64,000 bases of DNA from Alitta virens. Lineage: Eukaryota > Annelida > Polychaeta > Phyllodocida > Nereididae. The notes under the pieces were generated by a model that did not search any database, was not told where the DNA came from, and worked only from the letters and a program-made list of their open reading frames with translations. Shown here piece by piece: positions 20,526 to 30,136 of the stretch (position 1 is its first letter; each line of letters opens with the position of its first letter). Both the position numbers and the translations under genes were made by a program. The stretch spans positions 3,219,515 to 3,283,514 of the forward strand of contig OW028582.1 of assembly GCA_932294295.1 (NCBI GenBank). The letters are read 5' to 3'.

Positions 20526-20712
20526 TTATAATACAGTACAAGTTACTATTGGGGCATTGTATGAATACATATAATTCATGTCCAACAAAACAGGTTCTAT
20601 AACAAGTCTAGACATGCTAACAGGCATTTTTATACATCAGTGTAATTTCACAAGGGGCTTGTGACCAGTTTCTCCCTATATTTTGCAGCAATGCATTTGG
20701 GTCAATGTATAG

Positions 20713-21228
20713 TTATTTACAATAAATGTGTAAACGCCATTGTGGGTGACTGCAGCATATTTCAGACAAATAATACTCTGAGAATTCATATATACAATCA
20801 ACCATATCAAGATGTAACTGACTGTGTGTACTGTGTAACAGGAAATGGTTGTCATCTCCACACTTGGTTTTCTTGTATAATTCCCACCTCAGCCATGGCT
20901 TTATGATGTCATTAGAATCTACCTCTGAAGCATAAATATCGGAATCCTCTGAATCTGATGAAGAATTCTCATCATCAGAATGACACGCTGCTATTCCATC
21001 AAAGACATAAGGCATTAAATCTCCTATAACTGGTGGTTGGCAAAGAATTCTAATTGTGTATTCCGTCCCTATGTAGACAGTATCCATGTTAGTAAAGTGT
21101 TTAATATTAACTTTACAAGCAGTCAATGATGTAAACTGCTCTATGTTATCATATAAGATATAATTATGTTTCTCTCCAATTTGGCATTCCACATGCCCAA
21201 TAAGTATCCATCTGTAAACCAATGCCAT
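20713..21228 (-). CDS. Orphan ORF nearest the right TIR, 171 aa
   Basis: ATG at 21228. The N-terminal 80 residues look folded and beta-rich (YRWILIGHVECQIG, then NIKHFTNMDTVYIG, then YTIRILCQPPV). An acidic Ser/Asp/Glu stretch follows (DDENSSSDSEDSD). The last 60 residues are Cys/His-rich and could be read-through of an intron, since a donor-like GAGGTGGGA follows the acidic part. Not recognised. Location just inside the TIR mirrors the polymerase at the other end. Confidence 0.5.
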   Translation of the reverse strand: MALVYRWILIGHVECQIGEKHNYILYDNIEQFTSLTACKVNIKHFTNMDTVYIGTEYTIRILCQPPVIGDLMPYVFDGIAACHSDDENSSSDSEDSDIYASEVDSNDIIKPWLRWELYKKTKCGDDNHFLLHSTHSQLHLDMVDCIYEFSEYYLSEICCSHPQWRLHIYCK

Positions 21229-21412
21229 GTTATTAACCTTTGTAGAAATAATCTATGGCGGTTGTTGAGGATAAGGTGGAGTGTGACTGTATGATTTGAG
21301 GTCGTTCTTGTCCCTAAATATGTTAGAGTCACCTTGGCACCACCTAATAATGACTCAACTTGTTATTTGCACTCATGTCTGGGTTAGTATATATACCTTT
21401 AATATTTACTGG
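21229..21412. other. Gap between the orphan ORF and the right TIR
   Basis: 184 bp with no gene. It would hold the promoter of the orphan ORF. Confidence 0.4.
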
Positions 21413-21641
21413 TATATTACAATAATAACAGAAGTTTACTTACACACTACTCCGTAAGGTGGCTACCCTCCTAATTGTTACACAGATAGGCGCTTTTACC
21501 TCCCTCTGGTGTACATTTTAGTACTACACTATATTATGGTACCGTATGGTGGCAGCACCTCCTGGGGTATGGGTGCTTTTACCGCCGGCTGGTGTGCATT
21601 TTAGGTTCCATAATTTACAGTATCGTACTGTAATTACTACT
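21413..21641 (-). repeat. Right terminal inverted repeat (229 bp)
   Basis: The reverse complement of 1315-1543 with two mismatches. It ends ...AATTACTACT directly before the AACATT duplication. Confidence 0.97.
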
Positions 21642-21647
21642 AACATT
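21642..21647. repeat. Right target site duplication AACATT
   Basis: Matches 1309-1314. Beyond it the host sequence (ATTTTGTCTCATTATAG) continues exactly as in copy B from 59793. Confidence 0.97.
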
Positions 21648-22689
21648 ATTTTGTCTCATTATAGTTCATATCACAATAATTCTATTATTTTCTATTCTGT
21701 TCTATTCTATTCTATTTTATTCTATTCTATTAAATTCCATTCAATTATATTTTATATTCTATTCAGAACATGTTTTTTTTTCTCAATATAGTCCATATCA
21801 AAATAATTTGATTCTATTCTATTCTATTCTATTCTATTCTATTATATTACATGCTTACAGAACCTTCTGTAATCTCTGAAATAATCGATGTCAGAGAATC
21901 TGTGTGTGTGAAAAAAATAGAAGCCAATATGATACCCAAGAATTTCATATCAATATTTTAATCAGATTTTTTTTTCTCGTCTAGCTGATCATCAGATCCA
22001 TACTCACAATAATTATAAATACCACAAAATGAAAAATATTATATAGGTGATGGACTGATGAAGATGGTTCAATATGAATGAATTCTAAATATTACAAATA
22101 TAGTAGTCTGAATTAGTTCATATATATAGATTTTTATTGACAGCAAAATGTCAAATTGATACATGTGTCAGCATGACACAATAATAAAATTGCCTATCTG
22201 TAATTCAGTAATTCAATATCAGGGACATAATGCATTTTTTAATAGTGATATTCACATAAAACATATAATATTAGAACTAAGCCCAGAAATAAAAAAAAAT
22301 CAGATGGCCAGAGCCAAAGATATGATAATAAGATATCCTTCTTAATTTCAAAGAAAACCTTAGTCCATGATGGGCTGCATATAATATATCAAATAAAAAT
22401 TACATAGCGACTTTGTAATAGGATTGTGGTAGCATATAGAGAAAGTGAGATTATCAGTCTATCAGACCATGCGATATTCGGGACATATCGCTATTTTGTA
22501 AATAAATCTTGGATGTAGTTTTATTTTTCTCCAAAAAACAATTCCACAAAAACAATATACAAATATGTGGATGATTTCATCAGGCTTAACAGGTTGTTCA
22601 TCTGTTCATCCATATATTAAAGAATAATATGGTGGAACCTCAGCACCTGAACCTCAGTTGCTCAAAAAAAAAAAGCTGCATGTGTCACA

Positions 22690-23270
22690 AAACAAAAATT
22701 TAAGGTTTATTTTGGACTTAGGACCCAGATCACATGTTATCAATCTGAACTGGATAGAGCTTGAAGGTTGGACGCCAAAGAAAGAGCAAAACAGCTCATG
22801 TTGAATCATATGGACATTATTTACCATCAAACTGCACCAGGTTACCTCTGAAAATTTTGAACGAATAAGTCATCGCTATGGAACAAGATATATGCAAAAT
22901 AATCTCTTCCTGGAACAACATGCCAAATGTTATAAAACTTGCAAATAGTAAACATGTTTTTAAACTAAAGTCAGGCAATTTATCAAGCACACTTTACTGA
23001 AGTAAATGATAGTGCATGCTATTAATTATCATTACTACTGCAATTATTATTATTACGGTGTTACTTTCAATTGTGGATAGCCTTTATTGCACCTTGATGT
23101 CATCTTGTACGATATCTAGAAGGGACCATATTGGAAATAAGTGTTCGAACTTTAGTGTGCTATCCCAATGGCACTAAATCCAGTGTATTTATTGCACTTC
23201 AGGCTTGTATGTACACTCTTTTGATGTTATTGAATAAACTCTATCTGTCTATCTATCTATTTAGACCACA
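22690..23270 (+). pseudogene. Decayed LINE 3' end (copy A)
   Basis: Parallels 61930-62573, where a reverse-transcriptase C-terminal fragment can still be read. In this copy the frame is broken by small deletions, and about 40 bp of the fragment is missing. It ends in a (CTAT)n tail at about 23250. Confidence 0.65.
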
Positions 23271-23323
23271 CTTGGTTCGAATATGTTGGTATTAATGGTG
23301 AGGTGGTCTTAATAGAGAAATAA

Positions 23324-23632
23324 GCAGCTGGGTGGCCTAATGGTTGAGGCATTCTGCCAATTATACCTTGGCCAGCTCTGCTGAAGGTCCCACGTTCGAT
23401 TCCCGGCCTGAGGACTCTTCATGAGCTACATCCCAGCTGGGTGTCGATCGCATGAGACGTTAAATTGGAGGTGCCTTGTACTATGCTGAGGCAAGTAGAA
23501 GACCCCACCCATGGGGTAAATGTGTAATGTGGTGTAGACTCCAAGCAGCCTTTTCATCTCATCATTATGTCTGCCTCTAGCTGGTCACATAAACTGACCC
23601 AGTAGCATTGAGACGGAGACATTGAACATAAT
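23324..23632 (+). mobile_element. tRNA-like SINE, family 1 (in copy A)
   Basis: Starts GCAGCTGGGTGGCCTAATGG with an A-box-like start. It has a B box, GTTCGATTCC, then the family body (GCATGAGACGTTAAATTGG). The same insertion sits at the same place in copy B (62637), so it predates the duplication. Confidence 0.8.
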
Positions 23633-24711
23633 ATACAATAGAAACAGTACATACAAATATACTAGGGTGAAAACTTGTTGATCTTAATGGTGAGGTGATC
23701 TTAATAGTGAAATGGTATTAAAGTGAGACTACACTGTTTGCTTACATATTTAAACTTTAAATTATTATCATTTCCACGCAGACAACGGTCACGGCGGAGT
23801 TGGAAGAACTCCGCTTGAGCGACAATATTACCCTTGCTCTCCAAACCTGTTTCAACCACAGGAAACCATTCACAATCTATCTACATCAGGATAAAGGATG
23901 AGATTACACCTCATGGTTCCTGAACAGTCAGGTTTGAACTCATACACCCAGAGTCACGACCATAGAAGCTGCCATGTTAACCATTTGGCCAGCCCACCCA
24001 TGAAACATTGGCAGATATTTTACTTATATTTTTAATGACCCAGATAGAATATATAATTTGAAACAGAAAATTTAAAGAATATGGGATTCACTTTCAATAT
24101 AATATTTCTTTTATGTTATCAGATTTCCTGGCGATTTTTTAAACCACAAAATTGATTAATTAGCTTTCAGTTTCTTGGAAACAGTCTGGGAAAGCAGAAA
24201 CGTTATATATAAATTGTCTTTCCTAGAAAATTACAGAAAAACTAAAATGGACAGATATTCAGATTCATAATGTCAGCTTTTACACATTCAAGGCATTCTA
24301 TGAAAGACAATTCATATATAAAATTACTGGAACAAACAAAGCATACCTACTTCTGTAAATCCGTACTAACTTGAAACTTGTTGGATAGCTTGCAAAATAC
24401 CTTGGTCTCAGTTACACGCAAGAAATGAAATGAAAAAAACCCAGACCATTAGCTTTCTGGCACATCAAAGGACCTCACTGTCATTGCTCTTTAATCGTAG
24501 GACATTTCGGCCACAGACAGAAACGCCCAAATGAAGTTGCCTCCATGCCTGATCTGCCTTGCCTGTCTTTTATAGTCCAGACTGCTGCCAGGGGGTTTGG
24601 TTGTTGGCAAAATTATGACACGGTGGTGTTCTCAAGCTAGCTATCCAGCTAGTAATCCTGTACTGGACTTTTTGAAGATTGTATTGCTTGATCAAAATGG
24701 TCCCAGATAGC

Positions 24712-24821
24712 ATTCCAAATCGGCCCAGAATCGTTTCCACATAGGCCACTGTCATTACAAAATCGTGTTAACATTGCCGACATCGCGTTGACGTTGGAAC
24801 GATTCAGAATGCTAATTCGGG
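24712..24821. mobile_element. MITE family 2
   Basis: Imperfect inverted ends (CCCAGATAGCATTCC ... GAATGCTAATTCGGG) around a roughly 110-bp body containing CGTTTCCA and ACATTGCCGACATCGCG. Related copies are at 28698, 40211, 43254, 43652, 43887 and 58128. Confidence 0.7.
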
Positions 24822-25717
24822 TATATCATCAAATAAATCGATTATTTGTGCATGGTATATATGATTTGTAGCACTGTAATAACACAACAAAAAATTTGAG
24901 TTTTCAATTTATCCGAGAAATTAATGAAGCTGACATGTACATCAATGTAATAAATCCCTAACCAAGGAGTTCTGTACATTTGTATATTTTTGCTATACTA
25001 TCTATCTATTCGATCTACAGAGCTGCATGTATCTTCTTCACACATGTGTACACTGCTTCGCTCCACCCAGGTGCAAAATGGGTACTTGGCCTGGGCAGTG
25101 CTTATATTAGCTCCAAGCAGATAATTCTGTGTTTTTAATAGGCATATCCCTTATAGTCGGGAGTTAACTAACATTTTTGTTGGTTACATCCCGACACCGA
25201 AGATGTAAGGAACAAAAATGTTAGTTAACTCCCGACTATGAGGGATACATAACTCCATTAAACATATATATGTTTGTTTTGTTTTACTTTTATTATCAGA
25301 AATACACACTAGCTGAGTCTTATCAGAAGAGCATGGCTGCACATTGCTCCATATCTCTGAAGCAACAGCACAAGACAGCAGCAGCTCAGCAGACAAACTA
25401 CAAAATGCAATTAAAACTTTCCACTTCATATCCAGATGATAATGCCATTTCAGAACACAGCATGAAATAGGCGTTGCTCAAATGGCTGATGGCTCTCGAT
25501 TTAAAATGTTCATTTTCTAATGATTTTTGATTTATTACAAAAATAACAAACAGCTCCAATAAACTGGGACAATCGGGCAATGAAATATGGAGAGAAACAT
25601 TCAAATCCATTTCACCGAGCAATTATGGTTAAATGGAGTTAAATTGGTGAATAATTCACTGAAAATTGTTTGTAAATTCTCATCCATGCAAGCTGAATCA
25701 TGCCTGTTGAACAACAA
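24822..25717. other. Host noncoding DNA with a foldback and a dispersed repeat
   Basis: No gene. A foldback has 37-bp arms at 25145-25181 and 25211-25247 (one mismatch). A roughly 190-bp block at 25497-25690 recurs at 55818-56010. Confidence 0.7.
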
Positions 25718-25721
25718 ACAT

Positions 25722-26027
25722 CATAGACAGATAGACAGATAGATAGATAGATAGGGGAAGTGCAGCCCTCTAAGGCAAGTTCTTGTCACTATTGAGGGTT
25801 AATTGATGAGGTGAGAGAGAGGAGTCCACCCATGTTACACATTTACCCCATGGGTGGGATCTTTTACTTGCCTCAGCATAGACACAGAGTACAAGGGACC
25901 GATTTAGCATCTCATCCGAACAACATCAAGCTGGGATGATGATCATGGAAGGTTGCCCGGGCCTGTGATTGAACCCGGGTCCTTCAGAAGAGCAGGCGAG
26001 CGTCTTTCCACTAGACCACCCAGCTGC
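25722..26027 (-). mobile_element. tRNA-like SINE, family 1, with GATA tail
   Basis: On the minus strand: GCAGCTGGGTGG start, GGTTCAATCAC B box, body, then a 3' tail that is the (ATCT)n microsatellite at 25722-25754. Confidence 0.8.
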
Positions 26028-26227
26028 ATTATATTTGTTGTTCAATAGGTGTATATATATAAAATATTAAAGAAAACTTCCAACCAATATATATAAACAA
26101 TATGCTTGATGTCAGTTTACCCACTGCACCTACAATAAGAAGAAACCCATAGTATGTCATGGTCATCAAATAAAATCTGCTAGATTTCCATTTTCGTAAA
26201 AGATCAATATTTAAAGTTCACATTCCA

Positions 26228-26402
26228 TTCATATTCAGCTGAGCAGCAGACCATGTACAAAACGTGTCATAGCGTAATCTTCTTTGCACATACGCAGGTT
26301 GAGACATGGCACTAACAAGAGCGGGGTGTCTTTGGGTGGTCATCCAATCATGTCCTGCTGCTCTTAATCCTCTACCGGTCAATGACTTGTGGCATCAGCC
26401 TG
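26228..26402. repeat. Dispersed repeat, also at 56355-56526
   Basis: Contains AGAGCGGGGTGTCTTTGGGT and TCATCCAATCATGTCCTGC, nearly identical in the two copies. A short piece recurs at 31920-31970. Family unknown. Confidence 0.75.
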
Positions 26403-26584
26403 TTTTTTTTTTGTTTTTTTTTATGGGGGCAAAAACTGAGCAATGTAGCAAAGCTGTTAGAGGCTGGGCATATCACCTATGTGGCAAAATATCATTATTA
26501 AAATTTGCAATTGAATGCTGAAAGTAAAGCAAGGAAATTACGAACGATATACTTGAGCTAATGCATGCAAGGGATTAAATTACT

Positions 26585-26990
26585 TATTTATTAATTTATT
26601 TATTTATTATGTCACACTTATATAGCACCAAACCAGTACAAACTACTCTCAGATGCTGTACATGTTAAATTTGTAAAAAGTCAAATAGACACAAGATTAA
26701 CACAAAATCGAGTTTGATAAAAAGAGAATTGTATAAAACTAAAAGTCACATTATATGGCTATAAGCATCAGTAAACAGAATGGTTTTCAGTCTCTTTTTA
26801 AAAGTCGTCAGACACGAAACCGTTCTCAGCCCATCCGGTAAACAGTTCCAAATTATTGGGGCAACATGAACAAAAGATCTGCCACCATATCTCTTCAACT
26901 TAAACGATTTAACAGCGAGAAGATTTCTATTTGCTGAGCGCAGTGTTCGAGATGGTGTGTAAAGAGTTAACAACTCAGAGAGATATGTAG
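26585..26990 (-). pseudogene. LINE reverse-transcriptase 3' fragment
   Basis: An open 75-residue stretch (26746-26973) has the end of CR1/jockey-like ORF2 proteins: TLRSANRNLL, then KRYGGRSFVHVAPIIWNCLP, then a FKKRLKT helix. Only the C-terminal tip remains; the rest is absent. A TTTATT-rich tail follows. Confidence 0.7.
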
Positions 26991-27354
26991 GTCACAGGTG
27001 ACTTATTAAGGACATCACCTTGCAAATGTTGGATACAAGCAACAGGTGAAATAGGTATGTCTGGATGTACAAGACAGCGTTGCCATTAGAACATCTGGGA
27101 ACTTTATGTTACAACAGATCTTGTATGGCAGAGCAAACAACATGACATCTGAATGAGAATTATAAGTAAATTTATAAAGAGTGACTCTAACAATCTATTA
27201 TGGTTGTGTCTCTCTTGTGAATCGTGTATCTTGTGTACGATGTTTAGTTTGAGCATTTTTATGAGCTTCGTGACAACTGGACATTCCTTATGCACCATGT
27301 TCCAGAAAAACTGTCTCATGTCATCATTACATCTACCTTTTGCAGCTGGTGGAA

Positions 27355-27454
27355 TACATAGCCAAATGTGCCACTTGCGTTTTCCATGCATTGGATAAAT
27401 GCATGGAAATGCATGGATTTTAGCTAATCACAACTAGGCACATTTGGCCATGTA
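27355..27454. mobile_element. Palindromic MITE family 1
   Basis: Ends TACATAGCCAAATGTGCC ... GGCACATTTGGCCATGTA with a CATGCATT-rich centre, flanked by TA. Four family copies lie in this window (27355, 45455, 46179, 54475). Confidence 0.75.
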
Positions 27455-28325
27455 GACTTAGGGGTCTACATAGGCCCCAAAAATAGGAAGCAATGTTCCG
27501 TATCACCAATTAAGAGAATATAGAATGTCTCATATGACACTTTTAACTCAATAAGTAATAACTAAGAATATCAAAACTGTTGCCTTGTCACTCTTTAAGG
27601 AGATATTCCTCTCATTTCCGTCATTATTTAAGAGCTTCATTGTCACTTTGTCCCTAGTTAAGAAGGGCAATGTCACACTGTCGTCAACTCGATTTTGTCG
27701 ATTTTTACTAATGTAGACTCATAGACTTATCTTTCAACAGTGAAAGAACACATGCAATAGTTGCAACACAATAAGACTGTTGTAAAAGGAAATCTATACA
27801 TATATATATGAATAAACAGTATGTCTCTCTTGGAAAGTAGGTAATTATTTCACTATATTTCCTGACCTAGAATTGTATCACAAACAAGTAATATCATATA
27901 CCTTTGACATTTCTCAGGCTGGTTTGATATTGTGACTGAATAGATACTCTCATGACAAACCAATATTAATTTCATAAATCTTTTATATTTTCATGACGTA
28001 AGTACATTGTCCTTTATCCCATGGAATATTTCAAAAGATGAAAGAACGTGTAAAAAAAGAATCTGAGAGAAGCCTTTTGTTGACTCTTTGGAGAAACAGG
28101 ATAATAGAAATCTCATTAGTTATGACTGCTTTGATGTAGTAACTTCATTTTCCAGATAGCATTATTGTATCAAGGGAGTGTTCACTAGTATGGTTACATT
28201 TAAAAGCATGTTACTTCATTCAACACATATCCCAGACAACACGCTAGATAGGCCAAACATCAACATCAACTAATGGCGGCTTATATTGAAATACTATGCA
28301 AAAGTAGAAGTTGTGCTGGATTATA
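27455..28325. other. Host noncoding DNA
   Basis: AT-rich, no gene or recognisable repeat noted. Confidence 0.5.
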
Positions 28326-28472
28326 GCTTTACGTCCTGTATTTCTGAGAGGCAGAGACCATGGCAATGAGATGACAGATGAAACAGCCATCCAACTTAGG
28401 CTCGAGCAGGAACTGAACCCGGGACCCAATGGTTGGAAGCTTAGGGTGCTACAACTGAGTGAGGCCCCAACC
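28326..28472 (-). mobile_element. tRNA-like SINE, family 2
   Basis: Plus-strand reading: CTTTACGTCCTGTATTTCTG ... CCATGGCAATGAG ... GAACCCGGGACCCA, the last being an antisense B box. Related copies are at 29968, 37270, 38013, 46787 and 55130. Confidence 0.65.
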
Positions 28473-28697
28473 CTGTATTGTTGCTGCAATTCAATTTTTA
28501 ATTTTCTTGACTTAATTGACAAATAGTTTTTTAGTATTTTTTTTAGTTTTTTTTTCAAGCAGAAATAAAAAAGGTTTATAAAACAAAGAGAGATATCTTT
28601 TTACCAAAAGTGAATTATATTTTTTGTGTCATCTTGATTATTTCGTACACTTGCCACAGGTGGGCCGGAACTCTGAAAGGCAATACCTTCGTTACAT

Positions 28698-28828
28698 CCC
28701 AGACAGCATTCCAAGTTGGCCCAGCATCGTTTTCATATAGGCCACTGTCGTTACAACGTTGTATTAACATTGTGTATTAACATCGCTGACATCACACCTA
28801 TGTTGAAACGATTAGGAATGCTACCTGT
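28698..28828. mobile_element. MITE family 2
   Basis: CCCAGACAGCATTCC at one end and GGAATGCTACCTGTG at the other, with the shared GGCCCAGCATCGTTTTC body. A separate roughly 90-bp repeat (TTTACAAATTCATGAG) follows at 28835, also seen at 30652 and 59064. Confidence 0.65.
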
Positions 28829-28834
28829 GTGAGT

Positions 28835-29967
28835 GTTTACAAATTCATGAGGTCCTGTTTTATAGAATCACATCTGGGAAAAAAACTCAATTTTCTGTGA
28901 TGACTTCTCGCAAGGTTGGGTGCAGGCAACAGGGGTCAATCACTAGGCATGATGTTTTCCCAATTTGCACACTAGTTGGCTGTTTAGCAGATCTACATAT
29001 TCAAGAACGATGCTCAGGTACATCCGAGGAATTGCTTTTGAGTTATTGCTAACCACCCACCATAAATAAAGTCAACTTTCACCATTGTGTACAAGGTCAA
29101 GTGCTCTTATATTTTTGATGGGTGGCGTATTCCTCATTTCTAAAGTTAGTACACAATTTGGTGGTGTGGGACCTCATCAACCATTGTCTGAAGATTGATA
29201 GCTTAAATACAGATAGCATTCAAAGCCATTTTATTGAAATTTGATGTCAGAATTGCTTCAATACATGCCATTAGCAATACACCCACACATTCTTGTACAG
29301 AATAACTTTTGAAAATCAGAGAAAAATTTAAGGAGTTGTGTAATAAAATGTAGTATGAAGCGATGACACTAATGGCGCTCATAACGTTCATTTAAGCCTC
29401 GCTTTCATCATTCATTAACAATGTTATTAAAAATTAAATGCTAGCTGCAGATTATTTATTTTACAGAGACATAGTAAATCTAGCCAGGCCCTGATGGCAT
29501 TCAATAATTTTTTTTAGAAGACAATGAAATGAATGCAACAGATTTTGTCCACTTTCATACTGTGTGAAAATCCAGCTTTAAACATTTGTTTGCTAAGAGA
29601 CTCAACTTATCCTAGAAAGTCTGAAATTTCTATTTAAATTCTTTATCATATTTTTTTTTTTAATTCCTGTAGCTAATCCTATTTTTAGATATGGTGTTAC
29701 AAAGCCTGTCATTATAGGGGAAAAAACATGCAATATTATGCCAGATTATATCACAAATGACAGTTTATGTTCTTCGGGGACAATGTATAAAAAAAGTAAA
29801 CTGTGCGAATAATTTCTAAGTTAATTGGATTTCCCTGAAATTTAGGTTTAAAAAGCGCGAAATCTTGTAATTGGCTTTTGCTTCCTTGATAAACAGCCTG
29901 GAAAGGCAGCAAAGTAGCAGCAGAGCTTGATATTAAGACAGCAGGCCAACCACCATTGGGAACAATT
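28835..29967. other. Host noncoding DNA
   Basis: No gene seen. The left edge is the TTTACAAATTCATGAG dispersed repeat. Confidence 0.5.
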
Positions 29968-30136
29968 TGGTGGTGGTGGTGGGTGAATTAGGGCTTTATG
30001 TCCTGTATTTCTGCACCTGATGGGCTAATTAGAATAGGTAGGGACCATGGCAATGAGATGAAGGATGAAAAGCCATCTAACTTATGCTCGACCGGGAATT
30101 GAACCCGGGACCCAGTGGTTGGAAGCTCAGCACGCT
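29968..30136 (-). mobile_element. tRNA-like SINE, family 2
   Basis: A full-looking copy with a (GGT)n edge, then GGGCTTTATGTCCTG and an antisense B box (GAATTGAACCCGGGACC). Confidence 0.75.

Larger units (their letters stand above)
1315..21641. mobile_element. Complete Polinton/Maverick element, 20,327 bp
   Basis: It is bounded by 229-bp inverted repeats and a 6-bp target duplication. It encodes the Polinton hallmark set: protein-primed family B polymerase, retrovirus-like integrase, FtsK/HerA-type packaging ATPase, double-jelly-roll major capsid and single-jelly-roll minor capsid. It also carries two PC4-like proteins, two type I membrane proteins and several small basic proteins. No adenain-type protease was found. 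All core frames are uninterrupted. Near-identical TIRs plus a perfect target duplication and an empty paralogous site indicate recent insertion and possible autonomy. Activity itself cannot be judged from sequence. Confidence 0.98.
21642..24711. repeat. Segmental duplication copy A, part right of the Polinton
   Basis: Aligns with 59787-64000 in direct orientation, including a TTCTA array (21680-21845), a LINE remnant and a SINE at matching places. It lacks copy B's hairpin plus minisatellite (59922-60765) and most of 61140-61440. No host gene. Confidence 0.9.

Noticed and set aside
23324..23420. tRNA-like sequence with A and B boxes
   Set aside because: Part of a SINE seen in many copies. 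No intact cloverleaf, so not called as a tRNA gene.
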